Source of the DNA: CAYGSN01 sp964352675 | Lineage (GTDB): Bacteria; Pseudomonadota; Alphaproteobacteria; Micavibrionales; Micavibrionaceae | Length of the DNA: 64,000 nucleotides | Assembly (NCBI GenBank): GCA_964352675.1 | Contig: CAYGSN010000010.1 | Coordinates: 1-64,000, forward strand | Reading direction: 5' to 3' | Part shown: positions 56,121-64,000 of the stretch, one piece after another | Layout of the letters: each line of letters starts with the position of its first letter | How positions within the stretch are numbered: the first letter of the stretch is position 1 | Position numbers and translations under genes: made by a program | The notes under the pieces: generated by a model | What the model saw: only the letters and a program-made list of their open reading frames with translations | Told to the model about the DNA's origin: nothing | The model's database searches: none

Positions 56121-57122
56121 TTACATCAACTTCTTACCCCAGGTATCGGGGAGTTTTTCATTGTGAATTTCAATATCCAGATGGTAGCGGAATTTCCGCG
56201 GTCCGGTTCCCCGGATCCACTGCGCCATAGACTTAAGACCATCATCGAGCGACATTTTGGTTTCATAGCCCAAAAGTTTCCGCGCCTTATCCGCTGAACA
56301 GGTTGCATGCTTCACCTCCTGCGGGCGACCGGGCATATAAATCGGGTCTTCCTTAAAACCAACCAGTTTCATCAAGCGCTTGGCCAAATCATTGATCGTT
56401 ACGAATTCCTCATCCGGGCCAATATTAATAATTTCGCCCACAACATGCGGGTCATCCATCATGCGGATCAAACACTGCAAGCAATCTTCAACAAAAGAGA
56501 AACAACGCATCTGCTCACCATCGCCATAGATAATCGGAGGCCTGCCCAGCAACATACGATTAATCATGATGGAGGCCACATTACGGTAGGGATCATCAAA
56601 TTTCTGTCTGGGACCGATAATATTGTGCGGTACGGCAATCACATACTCGACGCCGTGAACCTCACACAAATTCTTTAAAACATCTTCGGCAGCGACCTTT
56701 GCAATGCCATAAGGGTCCTGAGGTTTCGGCGTATATTCTTCTTTAAAAGGCACCTCATTCGTTCCATAGCGCGCCATTGAGGAGCAAAAAACAATGCGTT
56801 TGGCCCGGTTTTCAATGGCTGCTGAAAAGACAGAGACAGACGCTTCAAAAATATTTTTGGTTACAATATGGGGTGAAAAAACAGAAAGCCCCTCATAGGC
56901 AGTTGCAGCACAATGATAAACAATTTCACACCCCTTTGAAATTTTGAGCATGGAGTTGAAGTCACAGCAATCATATTGATAAAAATCAACCTCCGGAGGC
57001 ACATTCACAAGCTCTCCTCCCAGCAAACTGTCACATCCCACAACTTCGTGCCCCATCTCTATCAGGCGTTCGGCCAAATGGCTTCCCAAAAATCCGGCTA
57101 CGCCGGTGACGAATACTCTCAT
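56121..57122 (-). CDS. NAD-dependent nucleotide-sugar epimerase/dehydratase
   Basis: A 333-residue extended short-chain dehydrogenase. The NAD-binding GVAGFLGSHLAERL (about 7-20), the CSSMARYG segment and the catalytic YGIAK (Tyr-x3-Lys, about 144-148) are present, with GRPPIIYGDGEQMRCFSFVE later. This is the UDP-glucose-4-epimerase/dTDP-glucose-dehydratase fold; exact substrate is not clear. It starts five bases after the methyltransferase gene ends, in the glycan gene block upstream of flagellin. Confidence 0.88.
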   Translation of the reverse strand: MRVFVTGVAGFLGSHLAERLIEMGHEVVGCDSLLGGELVNVPPEVDFYQYDCCDFNSMLKISKGCEIVYHCAATAYEGLSVFSPHIVTKNIFEASVSVFSAAIENRAKRIVFCSSMARYGTNEVPFKEEYTPKPQDPYGIAKVAAEDVLKNLCEVHGVEYVIAVPHNIIGPRQKFDDPYRNVASIMINRMLLGRPPIIYGDGEQMRCFSFVEDCLQCLIRMMDDPHVVGEIINIGPDEEFVTINDLAKRLMKLVGFKEDPIYMPGRPQEVKHATCSADKARKLLGYETKMSLDDGLKSMAQWIRGTGPRKFRYHLDIEIHNEKLPDTWGKKLM

Positions 57123-57127
57123 AGCTC

Positions 57128-57676
57128 TTATCCTTTCCTGATAAGCGTAGCACGGATAGCCTGCCCACCCTTGTTATCGTAGAATTTCATATCTTCAACT
57201 TCAAAACCCACTATCTCCGCAATCGCACGGATTTTTGCATCGGTATAGCCGCTTTTATGATACTGCCCGGCACCGTTCTGGTTTCCAAAAAACATCGTGG
57301 TTACAATGCTCCAACGCTGATCCAGCGCCCGACCATTGCCGAAATAATGATCTAATGAACCTAACTGGTAAAACTCTTTAAACTCGTCCTTGGCTTCCAG
57401 AAAGGTTTTGCAAACCCATTCGAAATCAGGGACTTCCATGACCAGCTTGCCTCCAGGCTTCAAAACACGATAGCACTCGGCCCAAGCCTGAGGCTCTTCA
57501 CGAAAATCCATATGCTCAAAAATGTGCTCCGCCAGAACTTCGTCGACACTGCTATCTTCAAAAGGCATATCAATTAACGTGCCCTCTTTGACCGCATCTG
57601 TTTGCGGGACAATATCGATATTCTCGTACCCTTCTAAAAGGTTTGGGCCACAGCCTACATTCACTTTAATCATCAT
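57128..57676 (-). CDS. Class I SAM-dependent methyltransferase
   Basis: A 182-residue methyltransferase. KVNVGCGPNLLEGYENIDIV (about 4-23) is the SAM-binding loop; DEVLAEHIFEHM and YRVLKPGGKLVMEVPDFEWV follow in the normal order. Short predicted methyltransferases of this kind are usual in polysaccharide clusters. It lies between the epimerase and the GT2 glycosyltransferase on the same strand. Confidence 0.82.
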   Translation of the reverse strand: MMIKVNVGCGPNLLEGYENIDIVPQTDAVKEGTLIDMPFEDSSVDEVLAEHIFEHMDFREEPQAWAECYRVLKPGGKLVMEVPDFEWVCKTFLEAKDEFKEFYQLGSLDHYFGNGRALDQRWSIVTTMFFGNQNGAGQYHKSGYTDAKIRAIAEIVGFEVEDMKFYDNKGGQAIRATLIRKG

Positions 57677-57698
57677 ATTATCCTATTATTTTATTGTG

Positions 57699-58742
57699 TT
57701 AGATCTTGCAAATTTCATGCCTAAAATCCCGAATTTCGGTTAAATCGAATTTATCACCCAAAACCGTTTCTATACCCATGATATGATTCGACATATAGTA
57801 TTTAAAGCTGGACTTTGTAATTTCAGGTGCAGCTTCAGCAGTCGCTAACCTTGCAAACCCCCTGAATTGGGATTTAAAATAATTCAACTCTTCTTGAACT
57901 GAATCTTTAAAGCGGTTCACAAGAACCTTCATAAGCTTATCAATATAAGCCAACCTTAATTCTTCTTCGATACGCACGACTCTGGCCATATCCAAATGAC
58001 CAATAATCATGGTGATAATTGGTGTCATAAAAGTAAAATCAGAGGCAATAGAATTCATAGGTAGATCGCGGATGTGATGCAATGTCGCTTTTTTAGCATT
58101 ATCAAGAAGCGGCGCCCCGCCTCTGGCCCTATGAAACAAAATCTCATCAATATAATCTGTCTTCCCATACAAGGCGAGCTCACACATAACAATGTGATCA
58201 AACCCGTTGCAATACGGTATAGGCTGAAGCTTGGACACAGCATTACGCCTGTAAACACCCCAGTATGAGGGGGCAACAGCATAAGTTGCAGCCATTCTTA
58301 TGGACCGCATCAATGGATCATCGTCAAGAATTCTCAAATTAAATTGATCGTCATAGGTTTGAACAACCTGACCCATATCATCCAGAACTTCAGACCCTGT
58401 ATGAACCATCGCAAGCTCAGAGTCTTCCTGGAGACGCGCCATACATTTTTCAACATAGGTCTTATCAATCAAATCATCCGATGATTTGGGCATCACAAAC
58501 TCGGAATCTCCCAGCCAAAAAGCACGCTGGAAATTACCGATATATAGGCGGTGTTCATTACGCGTGTAAGAAAACCGAGGATCCTTCTCAGCATGTTTTT
58601 TTACAAGCCCGGACGTACCGTCTGTGGATCCATCATCAATGACAGTGACTTTAAAATCCTGGAACGTTTGCTCGGACAAACAATCTAACGTTCTTTGGAA
58701 GTTCAGGCCGCTATTACGGCAAATTACATTAATATCGAGCAT
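57699..58742 (-). CDS. Family 2 glycosyltransferase
   Basis: A 347-residue GT-A glycosyltransferase. The N-terminus reads LDINVICRNSGLNFQRTLDC, followed by VTVIDDGSTDGT (about 32-43) and the metal-binding KSSDDLID, all GT2 marks. The C-terminal 150 residues are helical and not assigned. It is the first gene of the leftward GT2-methyltransferase-epimerase unit; 127 bases separate it from the divergent TylF-type gene. Confidence 0.88.
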   Translation of the reverse strand: MLDINVICRNSGLNFQRTLDCLSEQTFQDFKVTVIDDGSTDGTSGLVKKHAEKDPRFSYTRNEHRLYIGNFQRAFWLGDSEFVMPKSSDDLIDKTYVEKCMARLQEDSELAMVHTGSEVLDDMGQVVQTYDDQFNLRILDDDPLMRSIRMAATYAVAPSYWGVYRRNAVSKLQPIPYCNGFDHIVMCELALYGKTDYIDEILFHRARGGAPLLDNAKKATLHHIRDLPMNSIASDFTFMTPIITMIIGHLDMARVVRIEEELRLAYIDKLMKVLVNRFKDSVQEELNYFKSQFRGFARLATAEAAPEITKSSFKYYMSNHIMGIETVLGDKFDLTEIRDFRHEICKI

Positions 58743-58809
58743 GGAGTTTGAAACCTTAAACAGAATTAAGACATTGAAAATAATATTTTTTTAAGGAGCT
58801 GTAAATGGG

Positions 58810-58838
58810 TTGACAGCTTAGAGGCTGAACTTTAGCGT
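58810..58838 (+). promoter_or_regulatory. Possible promoter of the TylF-type gene
   Basis: TTGACA at 58810-58815, then 17 bases and TAGCGT at 58833-58838. It lies about 30 bases upstream of the start at 58870. The -35 is perfect but the -10 is weak. Confidence 0.35.
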
Positions 58839-58869
58839 AAATTCACATTTTTTAAAGAAAGAGAGATCA

Positions 58870-59655
58870 ATGGCAAATATTGTTCGTACAGAAATTTTGT
58901 TAGATGATGGAACATTCTTCCACTTTACGCCGCAGCAACAAAACAAATACAACCACATGGCCGACCGCTTCAGCGTATGGGGACAAAAAATTTCTTACCA
59001 CAAGAACTATAATTTTGAAGCTCTTTTCCAAGAAATTTTGAAAGAGCGGCATGAAAAACTGAAAAACCCAGACCTTAACAAAATCGCCTGGCGCGCCCAT
59101 GTTGCTGCGTCTATTGCATCGCAAGTAAAAGAGCTAGGATCAACCTTCGTAGAGTGCGGCGTGAATATCGGAATTTTATCCGGTTCTATCCTGAAGCTTC
59201 TTGAAAAAACAGGGTACGGAAAACTTGATAAATTCCTTTTGTTTGACACCTTCACAAACATACCCGAGGAACAGTTTGATGAGAAAATTGAACCTCTAGG
59301 TCGATGGCATAACACCAATAACTATACCGAAGATATTTATGAATACGTCAAAGGACAATTTGCAAAATATGATTTTGTTGACGTGATACAGGGCAAAGTT
59401 CCCGATGTGCTTGAAAAATATAAAGATGTCAAAGATGTCGCCTACTTATCTCTTGATATGAACGTGGTCTTCCCTGAAAAAGCTGCCATAGAATTTTTCT
59501 GGGACAAAATGGTGACCGGCGGCGTGGTCTTACTGGATGACTACGGCTATATAAACCACGACCCACAACAGGATTATTTTGACGAGTTCTGCCGAAAAAG
59601 AAACTGTGTACCTATTCAAATTCCGACAGGACAGGCTATCATTATAAAAACTTGA
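58870..59655 (+). CDS. TylF/MycF-type O-methyltransferase
   Basis: A 261-residue protein matching the macrocin O-methyltransferase (TylF) family, which methylates sugar hydroxyls. FVECGVNIGILSGSILKLLE (about 96-115) is the SAM site, FLLFDTFTNIPEEQ and YLSLDMNVVFPEKAAIEFFW follow, and GGVVLLDDYGYINH carries the metal-binding Asp pair. GAGAG lies seven bases upstream of the ATG. It is convergent with the next methyltransferase and probably methylates a sugar of the flagellar or surface glycan (inference). Confidence 0.85.
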   Translation: MANIVRTEILLDDGTFFHFTPQQQNKYNHMADRFSVWGQKISYHKNYNFEALFQEILKERHEKLKNPDLNKIAWRAHVAASIASQVKELGSTFVECGVNIGILSGSILKLLEKTGYGKLDKFLLFDTFTNIPEEQFDEKIEPLGRWHNTNNYTEDIYEYVKGQFAKYDFVDVIQGKVPDVLEKYKDVKDVAYLSLDMNVVFPEKAAIEFFWDKMVTGGVVLLDDYGYINHDPQQDYFDEFCRKRNCVPIQIPTGQAIIIKT

Positions 59656-59668
59656 TGTGATCGGCGTC

Positions 59669-60514
59669 CTATTGCTGTAATGGCTTCAAGCCGATCATCA
59701 TGCCCTTGCCCACAGCCTTCACGCCGACAATGCTGGCACTGCCGCTTTCCTGCCATTGCTCCATGGCAAAGATCTCTGGGTCGTTATAGCACTCATCCAT
59801 AAAATAGGCAGCATTGGCAGAGGCATATTGATTAAGGATCGGCACGCTCAGCGTTTTGGCAAAAGACGCGCCCGACATTGTTTTTTCATCCGCCGGTCCG
59901 TCAATAATGATCATATCCGGCCTAACCCCGCCGCACGCCACATGCAGCTTTCCCTCATCAAAATCAAAGCACGGCATGGCTTTTTCATCCAGCGAGAATT
60001 CCGCCCCGATTTTATAACGCACCAGCGGCGTATGCAAAAACTCCACCAGCCCTGAAACACCGGCCTTTTCTGCATGAGCCTTCGTTGCATCCAGGACCTC
60101 TTCATCCTGCTCCAGGCATACATAATGCTTTGTCCCGCTGCCGTTGCTCAACACGGATTTCTGTGCCGCCGACAAAATCAGTGTGCTCAGCCCACAGCCA
60201 AGCTCCAAAATCATGCGCGGCTGGAACATTTGAATAACCTCTTTCAAAAACAGCAAGCTGTCCGGCTCCATCGTAAAGGATGAAAAGATATAATCTTCGC
60301 CCAGCTTATCCATGACCGGATCCTTGCGCAATTCATCCAGCGCCCCCGTATCAAAATTCGTCTTCGGTTTGAACGCGCTGCGCCCACCGATCCGCTTACG
60401 CATACGCGAAAACTCGCTTATAGGCATGATATCGGTGCTCAAATGGCGGCCCGGCGGCACACCCGGCTCCTCCCATTTTAAATTCAACCCAACGGGTAAC
60501 TCTTTAATATTCAT
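59669..60514 (-). CDS. SAM-dependent methyltransferase-like protein
   Basis: A 281-residue class I methyltransferase-like protein. MILELGCGLSTLILSAAQKS (about 95-114) is the SAM-binding loop; YVCLEQDEEVLDATKAHAEK and DMIIIDGPADEKTMSGASFA continue the fold. It lies nine bases after the TPR-GT41 gene and is likely co-transcribed. Substrate unknown; the setting suggests glycan or protein modification. Confidence 0.75.
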   Translation of the reverse strand: MNIKELPVGLNLKWEEPGVPPGRHLSTDIMPISEFSRMRKRIGGRSAFKPKTNFDTGALDELRKDPVMDKLGEDYIFSSFTMEPDSLLFLKEVIQMFQPRMILELGCGLSTLILSAAQKSVLSNGSGTKHYVCLEQDEEVLDATKAHAEKAGVSGLVEFLHTPLVRYKIGAEFSLDEKAMPCFDFDEGKLHVACGGVRPDMIIIDGPADEKTMSGASFAKTLSVPILNQYASANAAYFMDECYNDPEIFAMEQWQESGSASIVGVKAVGKGMMIGLKPLQQ

Positions 60515-60523
60515 ACACTTTTC

Positions 60524-62665
60524 CTATTTCTTTCTCTTCTTCTTTGATGCAGTTTTCTTTTTTGGCCTGGGCGGCTTAATCGACTTAGAAGGCGCCGCAA
60601 CATCCTCACCTTTCCTCAAACCCTCTTCATACTTCACTTTTTCTTCGCACCAATCAACCCACATATGCCGCAAAGCCTTCTCCAGGTTCCTTGCAAAACG
60701 CGGGCCATCGGTCAGGGGAGAACTTCTGACCTGCTCCCGCATTCCCGCGCGCAGCTTGGCCAGCGCCTCCAGATCATTCGCCCATTTCACCGCGATATTG
60801 ACGTAGTCATCCTCATCCTTGGCGATCCAGTCCTGATAACCGGCGTGATAGAGATGCGTGGCCGCATGCCGCCCGGCAAAGGTTTCCCCCGGCAAAGTCA
60901 CAACCGGAACACCCATCCAAAGAGCCTCACAGGTTGTTAAGCCGCCTGTATAAGGATGCGGGTCAAGGGCGATGTCACAACGACTATGACTTTCCATGAA
61001 GGCTTTATGTGGCTCCCCGCCCTCCAATATTAAACGCTCAATTCCGATTCCATGAGCAGCAAAAGACTCTTCCACATGCTTCTTAGCAAAGGGGGTATCC
61101 ATATTCTGAACCTTCATCAAAAGCCTACTGCCCGGTACTGATCTTAATATTCTTGCCCACAAAGAAATTGTATAAGTGTTTGTTTTGCATAGATTATTTA
61201 AGTTTCCAAATGTGACATAACCATTTTTCAGCGCGGGTAGTGGCCGAACACCATGAACGTAAAATGGCGGCTCATAGACAATATAATCATCTGGCATACG
61301 GTACACACGCTCCGTGTACCATTTCTCATCGCCCTCAGGAATTTGGATTTTGTCACCGATCAGCCAATCCATTTGCGGCACACCGGTCGTATCAAACAAA
61401 CCGCCTACCCACTTGGTCTGAACAGGGGCCACCCGAGCAGCGGTAATCGCCAATCGCCGCCCCCCTTCCGAATGGCCGGTTAGCTCAATCAACATATCCA
61501 GCTCATCCTCACGCATTCTTGCCACAAGCTCCTCGTTGGACATACCCTTGATTTCATGAACCTTATCGCACATGCCGTAGTATCGCCTTGTAACGTCATC
61601 TCTTTTTGCTGCAACAATATCCGAATATAGAAAAATCTCATGTTTCTTTCTGTCTAAGTTCTCAATAGCAGCCAAAGTCATCCATGTTGCGGGGTGGCGC
61701 TTAAAACTATTGGATATCAGCCCGATACGAAGCGCTTTGTCAGCTTCCGGCACATTCTCAAAGCTTACCCTTGGCTTATCGTCTATCTTAGAACAGGTCT
61801 GTTTGTACCATTCATTAATCGTTTCCAGTATCTTTTTGCGCTCAAAACCGGGGACATAATGAACATAAAAAATATAATTGCTCGCATAAATAATGAAGTT
61901 GGTAAGGTCCTTGACCTCAAGAAGCCTTTTTATCCCTTGCTCGAGTAATCCCGAATATTCTGCAGAAAGCCCTAAATGCGATAAAATGGTCGCCTTGGCA
62001 GCCATCGCTAGTCCGTGATGCGGGTCTATTTCCAATATCGAATTGTAGAATTTCAGAGCCATTTCAGGCTCACCCGTTTTTTCAAAACACCCTGCTATGT
62101 TTAACAGGGCAATCATATGATCAGGCTTTGCTCGCAGCACTTTTATGAAATAAGGAATGGCTTCATTGTGTTTTCCTGCTGCGGCCAAGATAGAGCCAAT
62201 TAAATTCGTTGCGTCTAAATGCTCAGGCTCCACTTCTAGAATTTTTTCAAGCGCCTGCGCGCCGCTTAAATAGAATTCTGTACCGCATTTAGTGCAAAGA
62301 GTTCCATAGGACAACAAAACATGATGATTACCAGGAAATCTCTCAAGCGCCTCATCCATGACACCCATTGCACCGCGAACATCTCCTGCACCGTATAGCG
62401 CATAAGCTTTTCTTGTATAAAGATTTTCATTTTCAACATCTTTTTCAATTGCTTGGCCCAGAATATCAGCCGCCTCTTTATACCTGCCTAAACTTGATAA
62501 AGCTGCTGCCAATACGCCATAAGGACCCGTTTCAAGAGGGCCTCTTGCCACAAGCTTGCTCAAAACTTCGACAGCTTCGTCAAAACGACTTTGCTCAAAG
62601 AGCTTACAGCCCTTTTCGAACATTTGAGAAAGTTCCTGAGAATGCCTGTGCTGACTTTGATTCAT
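60524..62665 (-). CDS. TPR-GT41 (OGT/SPINDLY-type) glycosyltransferase, FlmG-like
   Basis: A 713-residue cytosolic protein. About eight TPR-like units fill residues 15-270 (FEKGCKLFEQSRFDEAVEVL and similar). A GT41 catalytic region follows: RIGLISNSFKRHPATWM, YVTFGNLNNLCKTNTYTISL, WARILRSVPGSRLLMKVQNM, and DIALDPHPYTGGLTTCEALW with MGVPVVTLPGETFAGRHAAT. The tail is Lys-rich. In Caulobacter the TPR-GT41 protein FlmG binds flagellin through its TPRs and glycosylates it; location next to flagellin supports the same role. The ATG at 62665 has GGA nearby; an in-frame TTG three codons upstream is less likely. Confidence 0.88.
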   Translation of the reverse strand: MNQSQHRHSQELSQMFEKGCKLFEQSRFDEAVEVLSKLVARGPLETGPYGVLAAALSSLGRYKEAADILGQAIEKDVENENLYTRKAYALYGAGDVRGAMGVMDEALERFPGNHHVLLSYGTLCTKCGTEFYLSGAQALEKILEVEPEHLDATNLIGSILAAAGKHNEAIPYFIKVLRAKPDHMIALLNIAGCFEKTGEPEMALKFYNSILEIDPHHGLAMAAKATILSHLGLSAEYSGLLEQGIKRLLEVKDLTNFIIYASNYIFYVHYVPGFERKKILETINEWYKQTCSKIDDKPRVSFENVPEADKALRIGLISNSFKRHPATWMTLAAIENLDRKKHEIFLYSDIVAAKRDDVTRRYYGMCDKVHEIKGMSNEELVARMREDELDMLIELTGHSEGGRRLAITAARVAPVQTKWVGGLFDTTGVPQMDWLIGDKIQIPEGDEKWYTERVYRMPDDYIVYEPPFYVHGVRPLPALKNGYVTFGNLNNLCKTNTYTISLWARILRSVPGSRLLMKVQNMDTPFAKKHVEESFAAHGIGIERLILEGGEPHKAFMESHSRCDIALDPHPYTGGLTTCEALWMGVPVVTLPGETFAGRHAATHLYHAGYQDWIAKDEDDYVNIAVKWANDLEALAKLRAGMREQVRSSPLTDGPRFARNLEKALRHMWVDWCEEKVKYEEGLRKGEDVAAPSKSIKPPRPKKKTASKKKRKK

Positions 62666-62826
62666 GCGATCCAAGAGAAAAAATCTTTAATTTACAAACA
62701 GATACACAAGAGCAGCGGCATCGCTGCTACAAGTTTGTGCCCCAACTGTACAGTATCGCTTTTTTCTCCGAGGACAAGTTTAAAAATTAACTGCACGTTA
62801 AGGCTTTTTTGTGTATACTGAAAACT

Positions 62827-62849
62827 GATCCTAAAGGATTTTCAGGATC
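62827..62849 (+). promoter_or_regulatory. Possible hairpin in the flagellin leader
   Basis: GATCCT (62827-62832) and AGGATC (62844-62849) can pair, about 40 bases before the flagellin ATG. A -10-like TATACT lies at 62814-62819 without a good -35. I found no -24/-12 element here. Confidence 0.3.
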
Positions 62850-62890
62850 TTTAACATTATGAACTCTAAACCTAGGAAAGGAATAGAACC

Positions 62891-64000
62891 ATGTCAGGTG
62901 ACGTAGCACTAACCTCCGCCTTGCGGAACAACCTACTATCTCTCCAAAACACACAACGTTCGATTGACCAAACGCAGTTCCGTTTGTCTACAGGAAAGCG
63001 TGTAAGTTCGGCTCTTGATAATCCGTTGAACTTCTTCCGTGCAGAATCTTTCGGTAACCGCGCAAACGATCTGAACACACTTTTGGACGGGATTGCACTC
63101 TCCATCAGAACCATTGAAGCAGCAGATTCTGGGGTGACCGCCGTATTGGCGCAGCTCGACTCCGCTGAATCCTTGGTTGATCAGGCGCAAACGGAAATCA
63201 ACGCGAATGCGGGCTCAAAAGTCATTGCATCTCTTGATGTTCGGACAACCGGTGCCGCCGCAGCAACTTTTGCAACCACAATCGACGCTCTTCTCGGTGA
63301 TGTCACCGGTTTCGAAGCGGGTGACCGTATCGTGGTAACACTGGATGCTGGTGACCTTAACACATCCGGCGGCGCTTATACTGCCGGTGTTGCAGGAAAC
63401 GCAACCTTGGGCGCTCTTCGGGATGCCATTACAGGTCTTGGTGGTGCCTCTGTAGGTGCTGTACTTTCTATCGCCATTAACAATGGCGCCTTTGAGATTA
63501 CAGCGTCCGACGGTCTGGCCATCGACTCCTTCGCGATCTCTGTAACTGATGACTTGGCAACAACAACAGTTGCTGAAATTACGGTAGACAACACCGTGAT
63601 TGGTAATGGTAAAGACATCCGTATCTTTACAGGTAGCCGGACGACATTGCAGGATATTTCCTCACGTTACAATACAACGCTGAACGAGATTACTGCGATT
63701 GTTGGTGATGCCAGCTTCCAGGGAATCAACTTGCTTGAAGGCGATGATCTGCTTTCTATCTTCAACGAAGATGGATCCAGTACATTGACAACAAGAGGTC
63801 AGGATTTCCGTGATACCGGGCTAAACCTTACCTCCTTTACTGGAGCAAACTACTTTAGCGACCAGGCCTCCGTATCGTCTCGCGCGAACGAACTCGCAGA
63901 TGCGATCGCCGACGTCCGAAACTTCGGTGCCACAATCGCGAACGATCTGTCTATTATCCAGACTCGTCGAGACTTCACAGAAAGCACAGTATCAACCCTT
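62891..64000 (+). CDS. Flagellin (3' end beyond window)
   Basis: Filament subunit, first 370 residues. The N-terminal D0/D1 region reads SALRNNLLSLQNTQRSIDQT followed by QFRLSTGKRVSSALDNPLNF and FFRAESFGNRANDLNTLLDG, a standard alphaproteobacterial flagellin. A central domain of about 150 variable, Ala/Thr/Gly-rich residues (about 105-245) follows, then GSRTTLQDISSRYNTTLNEI and FQGINLLEGDDL begin the return D1 region. The C-terminal D0 helix is missing because the window ends. AGGAAAGGAATAG precedes the ATG. The Ser/Thr-rich central domain would be the expected glycosylation target. Confidence 0.94.
   Translation, partial: MSGDVALTSALRNNLLSLQNTQRSIDQTQFRLSTGKRVSSALDNPLNFFRAESFGNRANDLNTLLDGIALSIRTIEAADSGVTAVLAQLDSAESLVDQAQTEINANAGSKVIASLDVRTTGAAAATFATTIDALLGDVTGFEAGDRIVVTLDAGDLNTSGGAYTAGVAGNATLGALRDAITGLGGASVGAVLSIAINNGAFEITASDGLAIDSFAISVTDDLATTTVAEITVDNTVIGNGKDIRIFTGSRTTLQDISSRYNTTLNEITAIVGDASFQGINLLEGDDLLSIFNEDGSSTLTTRGQDFRDTGLNLTSFTGANYFSDQASVSSRANELADAIADVRNFGATIANDLSIIQTRRDFTESTVSTL

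Overview
The window looks like the chromosome of a flagellated, respiring alphaproteobacterium. The markers are a petABC (fbc) operon followed by trmL and hemF, a CckA-type cell-cycle kinase next to flhB, FliX divergent from flgI, MotE and DUF6468 beside fliM, a one-cysteine DksA, sigma-54-type flagellar promoters and a GAAC-N7-GAAC LexA box upstream of recA. The gene content would fit Micavibrionales or another Rhodospirillales-like lineage, but that placement is inference. I saw no tRNA, rRNA, CRISPR array, insertion sequence or phage gene. One assembly gap of 10 N lies at 15649-15658.

Bases 1-22600 are mostly housekeeping. In order they hold an aldehyde dehydrogenase with a DUF924 gene, the cytochrome bc1 operon, trmL-hemF, a CCA-transferase-like gene with a DUF1285 gene, and a four-gene MoxR/DUF58/DUF4159/GATase-like operon. 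Next come a hybrid histidine kinase (split only by the gap) with a LuxR-type regulator, a soluble lytic transglycosylase, dapA-smpB and SOS-type recA.

Bases 22600-31860 hold an EamA transporter, a membrane glutaredoxin, cckA and the export and rod genes flhB-fliR-fliQ-fliE-flgC-flgB, read leftwards from a sigma-54 promoter at 30032-30047. Reading the other way are a stand-alone FlhB C-terminal domain gene, a small helical protein, fliO and fliP. Bases 31871-40985 carry a leftward run: fliL, fliM, DUF6468, motE, cheY, cheZ, a MotB-like gene without the ion-binding Asp, motB and a 1017-residue secreted TPR protein. Bases 41247-55834 carry flgF-flgG-flgA-flgH, a methyltransferase, dksA, fliX, and then flgI-flgJ-two FlgN-like genes-fliK-flgD-flgE-flgE2. 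The flgF and flgI operons each have a sigma-54-type promoter.

Bases 55835-56120 are non-coding and fold on paper into three abutting hairpins ending in a T run, a candidate structured RNA. Bases 56121-62665 form a sugar/methylation island: a nucleotide-sugar epimerase, three methyltransferases, a GT2 glycosyltransferase and a TPR-GT41 (O-GlcNAc-transferase-like) protein. The flagellin gene follows at once and runs off the window end. By analogy with Caulobacter FlmG, the island probably builds and attaches the flagellin glycan.

Together the window encodes most of the rod, hook, ring and export apparatus, part of the stator and switch, chemotaxis output and filament modification. FliF, FliG, FliI, FlhA, MotA and FlbD are not in the window.
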